Shown piece by piece: positions 29,034-40,303 of a stretch of DNA of 64,000 nt. The position numbers and the translations under genes are program-made. Under the pieces are notes generated by a model. It did no database searches, was not told the origin of the DNA, and saw nothing but the letters and a program-made list of their open reading frames with translations. Origin of the DNA: Calcarisporiella thermophila CBS 279.70 (lineage: Eukaryota; Calcarisporiellomycota); assembly GCF_041956535.1 (NCBI RefSeq), contig NW_027192209.1, positions 12,092 to 76,091 of the forward strand, written 5' to 3'. Numbering within the stretch: the first letter of the stretch is position 1; the number at the start of each line of letters is the position of its first letter.

Positions 29034-30112
29034 TCAAAGAAAGGAGTCGTAAGGGAGCCAACCGCGGCACTCTACATCTCCACACTCGCATTTGACCAGG
29101 TGGGTTCCCTTTGCGCCCGGGTTCTCTAAGCTATCCACCTCTCCGTAGCGATAAGAGAGTTCCTCGTTTACGCTGATGTCTCTTATTGCGAACAAGGCTG
29201 CTCGCGGCACTGGATTATTGATCCGCACCAGATAGATTTTGAGATTCGGGTTGCATGAGTGGTTGATAAAGCGGGCAACATTACCGCGTTCGAATGCATC
29301 AATATTCTAGTAGTTTTCAGAGCATCAGTTAGCCTAAGCCAGGCCAGAGAGACTTGGTTTGTGCGTGAATACTTGCCGTGCGCAAGACCCTGTCTCCACT
29401 ATAAGCATTCAAACAGCAAAGCTACTTTTAGCTGTTTTGTAAAAAATATCCCATATTAATAGTTCCTACTTACACAATCTCTCGAATACATAGTACATAG
29501 TTTCCCAAGCTTTTTTCCCTCTCCTCCCATATACGGCGACACTTCATAGTGGTCACTACATCACCAGCATATTCGCATACAAACGCACCTTTTGGGATAT
29601 ACTCGCCCGCTCTCACACCATAAGCTTTCCGGTCTCCGACTCGAAGCACCTCTAATCGAAATCGAGGTCCATGCTGCACAACACGATTTCGGCAGATCGT
29701 TATTTTACATCGGCATTGGGTATGGCATTCAAATAATGAAATTCCATCTTCGTGTCCTTGGAATCAAAGGTATATGAAACAATTAATTACCAATGGTAAT
29801 GGTTATTCACGACGTAATGGAATGAAAAAAAAGGGAGGGTATAATTAAATATACCTCTTGTGCAAGGACAGTTAATTTCGCAGCCATCAGTACAGTCGCA
29901 GCCTTCGTAAAAGCTTTCATTCTCATTTATATTTGGAACATGCAAAGATCGGATATACTATGAGATTAGAAATTCACGCGTAAGTATATTCCATTCTCTG
30001 ATGGGAGATAAATAGAAGTAAGTCCGTAACTGACCTCAAAGTTCCTTTCCGTTAATATTTCCGGACTCCCGAAAATGGGGATTTCCTCCTTCCCTTTTGA
30101 GATGTCAATCAT
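29034..30112 (-). CDS. Compact SET-domain histone lysine methyltransferase (SUV39/SETMAR-like)
   Basis: A predicted lysine methyltransferase, probably acting on histone H3. Four exons (30112-30035, 29957-29855, 29756-29476, 29306-29034) give 244 residues. The order is a short Cys-rich pre-SET (GCDCTDGC, NCPCTR, CHTQCRC, CRNRVVQ), a SET core with KGAFVCEYAGDV, the cofactor and catalytic motif RFINHSCNPN, ELSYRYG, and a post-SET CECGDVECRG. All zinc-binding Cys groups and the NHSC motif are present. There is no chromodomain, unlike Clr4 or DIM-5 relatives with extended N-termini; the pre-SET is closest in style to SETMAR. The third intron uses the donor GTGTAA, chosen because only that keeps the frame into INIDAFERGN. 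The substrate is inferred from the family only. Confidence 0.88.
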
Positions 30113-30234
30113 TACAGGGTTTAGTGTGACTTAACAGCTCTCATCAAGAATATATCGTTCTGGATGATATAAAATAAAATAAAACCGAAAACTCAAATAT
30201 TTATTTACAAAAAAAAAGATTGCGATAACAGCTT

Positions 30235-30815
30235 TCAGCTTCGTTTCGAATGTGATGAACGCTCCAGTGCTACGCACATGCGCTCTATTCGTTCCTGAGA
30301 GGTCTTGAGTGTCTGGTGCACTTGCATTAGCCGTTTTCGAGTTGAAGTTAGCTTCTGAACCGCAGCAGTTATATTAGGAGGGGATTGCAGCGTGGTATTC
30401 TCTGAAAGTTGTTTTAATTCTATAAATGAAAATATACGCGTAAGTCAGTTCATCTACCATGTCAGAGAAGATATAGGACGCAAGAGTAGAATAGACATTG
30501 ACAATAACCATTTAACAATCGATCCATTTCCTTCCCTAGTTCAATCTGTGAAGATCGCAAAGATACAGCCCGAAGATCCATTTCTGATACTAAGGGTCGA
30601 AGAAGCCCCATCACGCCTTTAGAGAACGCGGTGTTAGGCGGAGAATCCTCATTTACGTTCTCATTTTCCGCTTTCTCTTGCATTTCCCCCTCTCCAAACA
30701 CATTGGGTTGTTCGTATGGGGAAGATGCAGTATCTTGAGGCATCTTAGAGATGTGTGTATTCTGTATGCTGTCATCGTCTGACTTTTGTTGTGGTATTTG
30801 TGTAGAACTAGTCAT
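30235..30815 (-). CDS. SNAPIN: SNAPIN-like subunit of BLOC-1/BORC
   Basis: SNAPIN is a small coiled-coil subunit of the complexes that control endosome and lysosome (vacuole) biogenesis and positioning. Two exons (30815-30509, 30419-30235) give 163 residues. A polar N-terminus of about 65 residues is followed by a helical region with the family pattern: GLLRPLVSEMD, then SQIELGKEMDRLLNEL, then a short linker and a Lys/Arg-rich helix with ARRR-like TRKRL and QERIERM. The order and spacing match animal SNAPIN. Many yeasts have reduced BLOC-1, so its presence argues for a fungus with a fuller set. The gene is immediately upstream, on the same strand, of the SET gene (122 bp apart). Confidence 0.82.
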
Positions 30816-31536
30816 AATTAGACTCGTACTCTAATATTAAACCTGCAAACTCCAAGTTTAAATCGTTTACTTACAAAATTGAACACTGATTGGCCACGAT
30901 TTACAGAAGTAGATGTATAGGCTTATTTCATCAATGTCTCCCGCCCCCACAAAACCCCATCCTTTTCTCAAGCTCAAAGCATTTATTAGGCACATCTTCT
31001 TTGCAAAAATCTTATCATATGATAAGTATATTCTCAAATAAACACTGAAATCTCTAAGAATACCGGGGAACAGCCACACAATTCCCTCTCTCCACTCTTG
31101 AGTATTTTGAAAAGTAACTCAAGTGGATAGATACTTGGTTGTCATGGAGTACATTCGAATGCTCCGTCCTCCACCATGTTTGCCTTGGGCAGGTCATCCC
31201 ATCTGTGAAGTAGTGGTTGGCTATGAAAAACTAATTGTAAGATAAAGTACGTCTAATCCACTCATTACTGTATACCGATGATATCCATTATAAATTGCCA
31301 ACAGATAAAGACAAATTATGTGTATAGAAAAAAAAAGTGAGCTGAAATCAAGTGGAGTATAATAATATATAAAAGAAGGAATAAAATAAAGGAATAAGGG
31401 GTGTGGGGGAAAATATACTGAAGGAATGAGGGAAACGAATAGAAAGGAGGGTGGAAGAAAAGAGTATATATATCATTAAAAAAGAAAGAGAGAGGAAAGA
31501 CAAAAAAAAAAAAAAAATCAATGTGGTAAAATCTGG
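30816..31536. other. Intergenic region between the NUM1-like gene and SNAPIN
   Basis: These 721 bp of AT-rich sequence hold the SNAPIN promoter and the 3' flank of the NUM1-like gene. There is a run of 15-16 A at about 31502-31517 and several shorter purine runs. No gene is supported. Confidence 0.5.
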
Positions 31537-34500
31537 TTAATAGAAATGATCATGTCGATGCCGAGAATGATCTAGTTTAGAGAGGTCATGACGCCCGCCA
31601 CAGCACTGCCACACGTTCTCGATTTCCTCGTCTTCCTCATCGTCATCCTCCTCCGGATTCCTAGCCCGATCAACTCGCTGCCCCGCTGCTACATCGCGCG
31701 ACTCGGATGGTAGCCCAGGGAGCGCGGAGTTAGATTCGGAGGACAGATCTTTGCGAGGGGTAAAGAGGCTCTGTATCCTTTGGAAACTGCGCTGCTTTTT
31801 AGGGCCGGGACGGTTCAGTGTGCCGTTTGAGGAGCCTGGAGCGCGAGAGGTTTGCTCTCCTCCAGACATTTGCGAGGAATCCCCATCAGCACCATTTTGG
31901 CGTTCAAGTAGGTAGGTGAGCGACTATTTGAGGGTAAAACTCCCGTTAGTGCCCCAATCCTAATAATGGGATGCCCATGGGAACTAGCCGATAGGCTTAC
32001 CTGAAGCCAAAGATCATGTCGCTCAATAGAGGGCGCAGTTATCTTGATGCTACGGTGAGGAGTTTTGACTACCAAGCTGACGTGTGGAAGCCCGTGGATT
32101 ACTTGTGAGTGGTCGACAATGGTGTAAACAGACTCCATGGCCGCTAGTTGAAGAGATTCAATCAATGTGTTGGAAGTAAGGAAGAGAGATGTTGTAACTT
32201 ACCACTCCGAATGCGGGCAGTATTATTTCCCATAACGCCGGGTTCCATTGTGCTCCAATAAAGTGTATTAGTATAAGGATGTACCCAGAAGAAACGTCTA
32301 TGGCGACGCTCCGACAAGCCACTACCAACCGAGCGGCGAGTGTATTTCCACATAAATTCACCAATCATTGTCTGTGTTATTGCATGGATAATATTGCCGC
32401 TGGTAGGAGGTTGTTGGGGCGGCGCGATATGCATAGAGGAGCTCGAGAGGCGGTGATTATCCGAGAAATCACTGCTCATGGTTGAGAAGGAATGTGCAGA
32501 TGAGAAAGTGCCGAAGCGACGGTGGCCGGAATCGGACGAGGGTGGGAGAGGGGGTTTCGAATCTACTGAACTAATATTATTGATCGACTGCTTTTTGCTC
32601 AGAATGGAGCGTGGGAGTGTGCCCGCGGTTTGGTGCGAAGAGGCTGGGGTACTACGGTCCACTGAAGTTGCTTCGCTAGCTGCGCTATTGGCGGCAACTG
32701 AACGAGCAAGGAGCGAATCGGGCGGACGGCTCACAGGTCGGGGCGGAGCAGCTGTGGCCTTTCCAATATCTGAAATCGAATTCTCGGCAGCCATGCTACC
32801 TGCCGAGTGAGGGACACCGTTGGATTCATGTTTATGGACGAAGGTGACATTGCTAGAGCCGATATCGCGCTTGGTAGCTGAAGTTTCCGCTGTATCCTTC
32901 GCAATGGACTGCACCACCGAAGTTGTCTCTTTACTGCTAAATGCCTTTACAGCAGAGGCAGCAGCAATGGCACCCACACCCACACCGACTCCAGCCCCAG
33001 CTACAGCAGATAGTGCAGCAGGCGCAACCTCTGTGCTGGTCTCCTTAATCAAGTGTACCTGAACACCGGCGTTTCTTGTCTGCACAGTCGCTCTGACTGC
33101 TTTTTCCACGGTCTCAACCTTGACTTGGGTCATAGCATCGGCCATCTTCTTCGGTGCAATCTCATCGGGTTGCACTCCGGCGTCCACCATTACGGGTGTA
33201 TCTGATTGTACAGCCTTGGACTCAAGTTCGATTGGATCATATTGTACTCCTACCTCGCCTAATTCCTTGTCCGGCAAGGAGTCCAACTGAACGCTAGCCT
33301 CTTTCAGCACCACCGCAGACGAGTCTTCCACAGGTTGCACGGGAGAGGATGGAACTTTAGTGGCAGTAGCGCTTAGCGCAGCGTCGAAGGCCGCAACCCC
33401 CGCAAGATATTCGGCTAGCGTTGGCAATCCTGGTATATCATCGGTCATGGTCTCTTGATGGGCAACATTCAGGGGCGGCATTTGCTGAGCAGCCAATTCC
33501 GAAAATAGTGCGCGTGGTTGCGGCGCAAAAATATCCTGGGAACCAAGCGAGGGATCGAAATCGCCTAGACCCTGGAGCTCGGACTCGGACAACTCCGAAT
33601 CCTCCAATTCACCCTCCATGTCTTCGTCGAACATGTCTGGATGCGTAGCGGTGCTGTGCTCTCCGGCTGTGATCCCGAGTGCTTCGCCGAACTCTTCCAG
33701 CTGTTGCTGATGGTCTAAATCACCTTCAGAATACAGACCCATAGGCTTGCCATTCTGGAAGTCCGATATGACAAATTTCGGAACCGACTTTTTGCTCTTG
33801 CGCTTCTTGCTACTACTACGATGACGGCTGCGACTGCGATGGCTACTCGGGGTCTTTGCAATGCTGTCCTCTTCCCATACGTTGCCTTGTTGACGCATGC
33901 GTTCAATAGTCTCCTCGCGCTCAGTGAGCATCTTGCGAAGCTCCATCTTCTCGCTCTTCTCCTTAGCAAGCAGATTCCGGCAATGGTGGTATGCGCGTTG
34001 AGCATGCTGCAACGAGTTCTTGAGTGTTTCAACCTGCAGGGATTGACTCTTGGTTGGAGATTTTATCGGTGATGCAGGCGGAGTCTCCGTCGGGGTGTCT
34101 GGTCTAGGGGCGGGTAACAGATCTGTCTCATCACGTTCTATAGTCTCAGGGGCGGTGGACATTTCGCCTTTGCGCAGTCGTACAAATCGCTTCGAGCTCT
34201 CGAGTTCCTTCTTAAGCTCATCAACCTCCTTCTTGAAAGCAATGCCTTCCTGTTGCAGGGTTTTGATACGCTTACGACTAGTGAACATCTCCTGCTCATG
34301 GCGTGACCGCAACTCATCAATCGTGGCGTTAAGCTGGTCCTCTTTAGCACGGGCTGCTTCGATTTGTTCCGTTACTCTAGCGTTGGATTGTTGTAGTTTA
34401 GCTTGGTCATTGTTCGATTTTTCCAGCGCTCTTTGAAGCTCTTCAAGCTTCTCCATCAGATCGCCTTTGCTGCACTCAAGATCCCAGTTGATTGATTTCA

Positions 34501-35137
34501 GATTTTCTGGCAATGCAAAAAAAAAAGAATTAGAAATGAGTTTGAGGTGTTCTCAAGACGACACCTAAAGCGCACCTTCCGCCTGAGTCTTCTGCTGAAT
34601 CTGCTTCTTAAAAGATTCGTTTTCCAGCTCCAACTCCTGGATCCGAATTGCGAGCTCCTTTCTCTCTTTATCCCACATAACTTCTTTTGCTTGATAATTC
34701 CGGACCTGATTTAAAAGAGTTTCAGCAATTTCTGATACGAACTGAACGTCATGATTGCCAGGTGCAGGGGCCATTTTAGTACGTCTCTTGGGAGTGGTGG
34801 ATGGAGGCGGGGGGAGAAGAGAGCTATCCTTATTATTGCCCAATGATATTCCTAAACCTTCCGTGCCGTCATGCTTGTCACTGAGTGACATTCTCTATAA
34901 GAGCAATACATAGACGTTTAATATATTACCGTCAAATGAAAATCAAACAAAAAATAAAAGACAAGCATCACTGACCGGTCGAGAGCTTGACATCTCAACC
35001 ACCTCCTTGTGCAGGAGATCAATACGCTTCTTTGTCTCTTCAGAAGGCTGCTGTGTTTCATGGACATATCCCAAGGGATCTTCTTCCTGGTTCGTGTGGT
35101 TCATGACGATGGTATCGGCTTCATTATTGCTTGACAT
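31537..35137 (-). CDS. NUM1: NUM1/ApsA/Mcp5-type cortical anchor with C-terminal PH domain
   Basis: Proteins of this type sit at the plasma membrane and anchor dynein for nuclear movement, and mitochondria in some species. Five exons (35137-34976, 34894-34576, 34506-32203, 32143-32001, 31923-31537) give 1104 residues. The N-terminal 300 residues are largely coiled coil, followed by a Lys/Arg/Ser-rich patch, an acidic segment and a low-complexity middle that contains spaced VQ-D motifs. A PH domain at about 875-1000 begins TQTMIGEFMWKYTR and includes RHRRFFWVHPYTNTLYWS, the hallmark of this family. The tail ENVWQCCGGRHDLSKL is also typical. Length is short compared with budding yeast NUM1 but normal for Mcp5/ApsA relatives. 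Lipid binding is inferred. Confidence 0.9.
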
Positions 35138-36134
35138 TATGGACAGTGGGCACTAGCAAGAGATAAATGATCTAAGCTGCGCAATATCTTTCCTGTTGAT
35201 TGGCGGAGTGTGCCGATAAGGACGTTAAAAACAATGGAATTAAAATCAACAAACGATACAGAGGAGCGAAACGTGAAAAATGAGGATAGGGGAGGGGGAA
35301 AGAAGGGGTATTTCGTTAGAGAAACCACATTAAGCTTGATAAAACGGGTAAGGAATTAAGGAAAAGGAAATGAGATTGTTGATGATGGTGGAAATATATA
35401 TAAAAAACGCAAAAATATGAACTTTATTCATCGTACAAAAATTTTTTTGAAGAGTTCCAATGATGAGAATTGGCCGGAATTGGTTGCGTCACTGCCCAGT
35501 CCTTAGTGCCCTGCCAGAAATCAAGGGGCAATAATGAGCGTGAAACTTACAGAGATCTTTAGACTACGCGGTACAGAGTCATTTTGATAATTGCATAAAA
35601 ACGAATCAAATGACGAGCCAGCGGTATTACTCGAGCCTCTCGCCCTACTCGGCTCTTGGTCGCCATGAGCCATCCTAAGTTTGCAGCTGACTTCGACCCA
35701 CCTGTCATGCAATAACCGCTTTCTCTATTTGCACTTTATTACGTGCACATGCTCCAGAGGGCTCAGTAGAATGCCGTTGCTGGCCCAAGCCCAGCCACGT
35801 AACGCCGGATATTTTGGTCTGCGAACTGGCCTGTGGCTTATCCCTGGTCAATGGATGCGCGCATTTAATATCAAGAGTATTTTCATATGAGCGCCGTATA
35901 CTACTCAAGACCTCGGGCATACCTTATTTGCCTGGATATAGTAAATTAGAAGGAAGAATGGATGGAGATTGGCTTGGGAGTTCCTCGTATTTTTGGTGAG
36001 GAACCTAAAATCCCTGAAGGATTGAACCCATTGGTCGGTCAGAATTGTACGATATTTTGAGCAAGTATTTTGGGCAAAAAGTGTTATTAAAAGAGCCCAG
36101 TGCCAGCGATCTAGTCCTTGTCCTCGCAAGAAAA
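35138..36134. promoter_or_regulatory. Divergent intergenic region between NUM1-like (-) and ERG7 (+)
   Basis: A 997-bp region upstream of two divergent genes, expected to carry both promoters. Short open frames here show no family resemblance. No sterol-response element could be identified with confidence. Confidence 0.5.
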
Positions 36135-38885
36135 ATGCAAAATACCACAGAACTAACCCGTTGGAAACTAGAGGTCAAGCACGGCGCTCAGGTCTGGCAC
36201 TACGCTGACCACCATGACCAGACCGCGTGCGAAAAATACCACATCGGGCTGCATTTTGTAAGTTCGCGAATGGCTGTTTTATTACATGCTTCCATGTTTG
36301 ATTTATGAACTACTTATCTGCTTCCAGGAAGCGAAAGAATTCCCCGTTCCAAAAACCGCTCAAGAGGCTGCGCACAATGCATTCGAGTTCATTAAGCTGT
36401 TGCAGACTGAGGATGGACATTGGGCAGGGGAGTATGGAGGGCCTGAGTTTCTTATTCCAGGGCTTGTTATCGCTCACTACGTTTGTGAGGCCCCCATCCC
36501 GGAACCAGACCGACTGGAACTTGCTCGATATCTCATAAACACGGCTCGCCCTGATGGCGGCTGGGGAATGTACGTTGTTTCGGCCTATTTGTTTAAATAG
36601 TTTCTAACAATGACCACTCATATAGTCATACTGCCGGTGTTGCAACCGTATTTGGTACAGCCCTCAACTATTGCGCGTTGCGAATCCTGGGTCTCGAACC
36701 CGACCATCCCGTTATGATAAAATCGCGGGCAACGCTGCACAAACTCGGAGGGGCAACCGGGGCTCCTTCCTGGGGAAAACTGTGGCTCTCAGTATTGGGT
36801 GTCTACGACTGGGAAGGTGTGAATCCGATTCCGCCTGAACTTTGGCTTTTCCCTCAGAGCGTGCCTTTCCACCCAAGCCGATTCTGGGTGCATACGCGGG
36901 CGGTGTATTTACCAATGGCCTATATTTACGGAAGGCGCTTTGTTGGCAAAGAAACGGCACTGGTTCGTGCACTTCGGGAGGTAGTAGCTAGCACGTTTTG
37001 TTATGGATGAAGTTGTGAACCTCAACTCCTGGTGATTTTAATAGGAGCTTTATACCCAGCCCTACAATACTATTGACTGGCCGGCTCAGCGTAGTAATGT
37101 GGCAGAGATAGATCTCTATGTTCCACATTCTACACCGATGAAGCTGATCAACGGTTGGTTGATTTTTTTTATTTCTGATATATTCTGTATGTAAGCTGAT
37201 ACAATTGCCATCTTTTTAGCTATATTGGGAGTGTACGAGAAATATGCCATTCCTTTTCTACGAAAGCGTGCGCTAGAGAAAGTTTATGAATTCGTAAGGC
37301 TGGAGGATGAGGACACCTTCTACTTGTGTATTGGACCGGTATAATCCACGAAACAGGCCAGATAACCTTTTCCTTCACGATAATTATAATATGTCTACTA
37401 TTTTAAAGGTGAACAAAGCTATGCATATGGTAATTCGCTATTTTGTGGATGGGCCCGAGTCGGAAGCTTTCAAACAGCACCTTGTTCGCAACAGGGACTT
37501 TTTATGGTTGGTCTTCTCGTTACAGTGCCAACTGATATATCTTCCGTGCAGCTAACTGCTATATTTAATTCAAGGCTTGGACCCCAAGGGATGATGATGA
37601 ACGGGACCAACGGCTCTCAATTGTGGGACACGGCATTCATTATACAAGCTGCGCTTGAAGCTGGTACTTACATCTGGAATCCAAGTTCGCTTCTTATTGC
37701 GCTAATCTCTTCTGTCTTCTCAAGGTCTTGTCTCTGACCCGAAAAACCATGAGACCGTCTTACGTGCTTACGAATTTCTCGATGACACTCAGATAAAACG
37801 TAATCCTCCTCATATGCATATAACCTCCCGCCACCAGTCCTTGGGCGCCTGGCCATTTAGTACGCGTGATCAAGGATATACCGTGTCGGATTGCACGGCT
37901 GAGGGTTTAAAAACCGTCCTATACCTGAACACGTTTGAGTAAGAGTCTATTCGGGCATTGTTTATATTTCGGGTAATAATTACAAACCACGCCTTTCAGT
38001 TTCATCCAGAATAAGATTCCAAAGGAGCGCCTTTGCCAGGCTGTCGATGTGCTGCTCTCCATGCAGAATCAGGATGGCGGCTTTGCAAGCTATGAGAAAA
38101 TCCGTGGTCCGCAATATCTCGAGCTTATCAATGCGGCCGAAGTGTTTGGAAACATCATGATTGAATACAGCTACACCGAGTGCACAACTGCCAGCGTGCT
38201 GGGTCTCAAAACCTTCTCCAAGTTCTATCCGGATTATCGGGCAGAGGAAATACGGTAACCCTACCTTCTGCAGCATCATTGGATGATTGAAATTGAATCC
38301 ACCATTGCTCTACAGACTTTGCTGCGAGAAAGCGCTCCAGTTTATCAAGGCCAAGCAAAATCCAGACGGGAGCTGGTACGGTAGCTGGGCTATTTGCTTC
38401 ACCTATGCCTCGTGGTTCGCGCTAGAATCCCTAGCTAGCATGGGCGAATATTACGATAACAGGCAAGTGGCCAATTAAGCGGCTCAGATGGTAGTGCTAA
38501 CCCCGTTGTACCTATTAGTGAGTTTTCGAAGAGAGGCTGCGATTTCTTGATTGAAAAGCAGCAAGAAGACGGGGGCTGGGGGGAGACCTACAAAGCATGC
38601 GAGACGGGCGTTTATCACCAGAATGAAACCTCACAAGTTGTAAATACCGCGTGGGCCATTCTTTCCCTAATGGCTGCGAAATATCCTGACGAAACACCAA
38701 TTCGCCGCGGCATCCAGCTGATCATGTCCCGTCAACTACCGGATGGTAGCTTCAAGCAGGAATGCATTGAAGGCGTTTTCAACCGCAACTGCATGATCAG
38801 CTACCCGAACTATAAGTTTGCCTTCACCCTCTGGGCTCTTGGGAGATATTCGCGCATCTACGATAACCCAGTATTAGTAAATTAA
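36135..38885 (+). CDS. ERG7: Lanosterol synthase (oxidosqualene cyclase)
   Basis: This enzyme cyclises 2,3-oxidosqualene to lanosterol on the ER or lipid-droplet membrane. Eleven exons (36135-36257, 36328-36569, 36626-36980, 37045-37153, 37220-37338, 37409-37506, 37575-37663, 37725-37938, 38000-38254, 38316-38462, 38519-38885) give 705 residues. The catalytic DCTAE is at about 434-438, and several QW repeats (for example [18 protein letters not shown]) are intact. Product-determining residues read GTNG (Thr360) and DQGYTV (Gln428, Val432), the lanosterol pattern, not the Tyr/His/Ile of cycloartenol synthase. Intron 10 (38463-38518) uses a GC donor in perfect context, AG|GCAAGT, and no GT donor keeps the frame. 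The start at 36135 gives a slightly short N-terminus compared with yeast; no other ATG is in frame nearby. Confidence 0.95.
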
Positions 38886-39098
38886 AATGTACATCTCGTG
38901 GCTGCATTACTTGTCTTTTATCGATAATAATCTTAATTGAGGAGGGTCAACTGTGATGGCATTAAACAAACTTGTGCGTTTATACAATTACAGGGAAACA
39001 AAAGTACAAATGGATAAGAACAGTAGTCTAGAGAATCAATTATATAGAAACAAAAATTAAACAATTTGGTATACTTGCTTGCGGATATCGCAACAAAG

Positions 39099-40131
39099 TC
39101 ACACTACAACTTCTTCGTCTTCACCGACATTCCCCAATAGTGGGTCTGTCACAGCAGCAGGCGGCATCACCTCCCTTGCTACCTCCTCTATGGATCGCTT
39201 CGCTAATAGCCAGATATAAAGGAGTAGCCCCACTCCAAGCATACCCCCGCTCAATGCCACGGCGATTTGTAAGTTGCTGGGCCTCTTTGAAACACTGTCG
39301 GTGAAGGAGGTGAGCTTAGAGCCAATCCAAACATGTAACATGATCTTGAAAAGAGCCAAAGCAGTAGCAAGCGTAAACACGGGAAGCGTGATCCGAGTGG
39401 CAGAGAGCAGCACATTAAGGACAGAATAGGGGTATGGGGCGATGCGGATAAGGACCAAGAGCTGGGATGGATATTATTATCCTAACATGGATACAGTAGA
39501 ATCGAAAAGTCTAATTTACCCTAAATCCCTTCTCCTCCACTGCTACTAGCGCAGCTCCAAGGTGCCGATATCGCTTTATCACGGCTTTGACATATCGTTT
39601 CAGCCAGAGCCGAGAGAGCGTGAAGCATATAATCCCTCCGCTCAAGGCCGCAAAGTATGCAATTAAGAAGCCCTTGAGAAAACCAAACGTGAATCCAGAG
39701 AGAGTCAAGAAGGTGCTATAGCCAATCATGGGTGGAAATGCAGCAGAAAAGACGAGGGTGAAAATTATCATGACACCACTAAGCAAATCAAACCATCATA
39801 TATCCTTTTCAAACATGAAGGTAACGAGCATTTCTTACCCAGGTCCTAATTCACGTACAAATTGCGCCAGATGGCCAAGTCCAGACAAAATTTCCCGATG
39901 ATAAATAATCAACAAAATGACTATAATTAACGAAAAAGCGCCAAGAAGGGCTAGAATTTTCTTGTTTGGAAAGCGGATATTTTCTAGGAGGGAGGAGCTT
40001 GAAGAACTGGGTAGGAGCTGATCAGAGGGAGCACGAGAAGACATAAGCTCTCGTCTGAATTGAATTACGGCTCCCCTTTCATGAACTTCTTCGCGAACAG
40101 CAGCAGCTGTTGGTATTGGTGGATTTGCCAT
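39099..40131 (-). CDS. TVP38: TVP38/TMEM64 (VTT/DedA-domain) membrane protein
   Basis: A Golgi or ER membrane protein of the VTT family, several members of which are linked to lipid scrambling. Exons 40131-39839, 39778-39520 and 39461-39099 give 304 residues. A polar N-terminus of about 60 residues is followed by a membrane segment near 65-85. The core then has the family pattern FPPMIGYSTFLTLSGFTFGFLKG, a Gly-rich re-entrant segment (AALSGGIICFTLSRLW), the conserved R-x-APYPYSVLN motif and a C-terminal membrane span. The exact fungal role is not known. It converges on ERG7 (213 bp apart) and is divergent from SUV3 with only 172 bp between the start codons. Confidence 0.87.
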
Positions 40132-40303
40132 TGCAACTATGTAATGCTATGCTTCTGAGAGAAACACGTTATTAATTTCTGAATTCAATTCAATCAAAGA
40201 AAAATGTGACTTGCCTCCTGTGACTTGCCAATTCTATTTTCATTTAGAATGCTAAAGTTTGATGCCAACTCTATCCCTAGAGTCAGTATAGATCGTGAAT
40301 GTA
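40132..40303. promoter_or_regulatory. Compact bidirectional promoter between TVP38 (-) and SUV3 (+)
   Basis: Only 172 bp separate the two start codons, so the genes probably share a bidirectional promoter or overlap in their 5' untranslated regions. No specific element is recognised. Confidence 0.5.
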
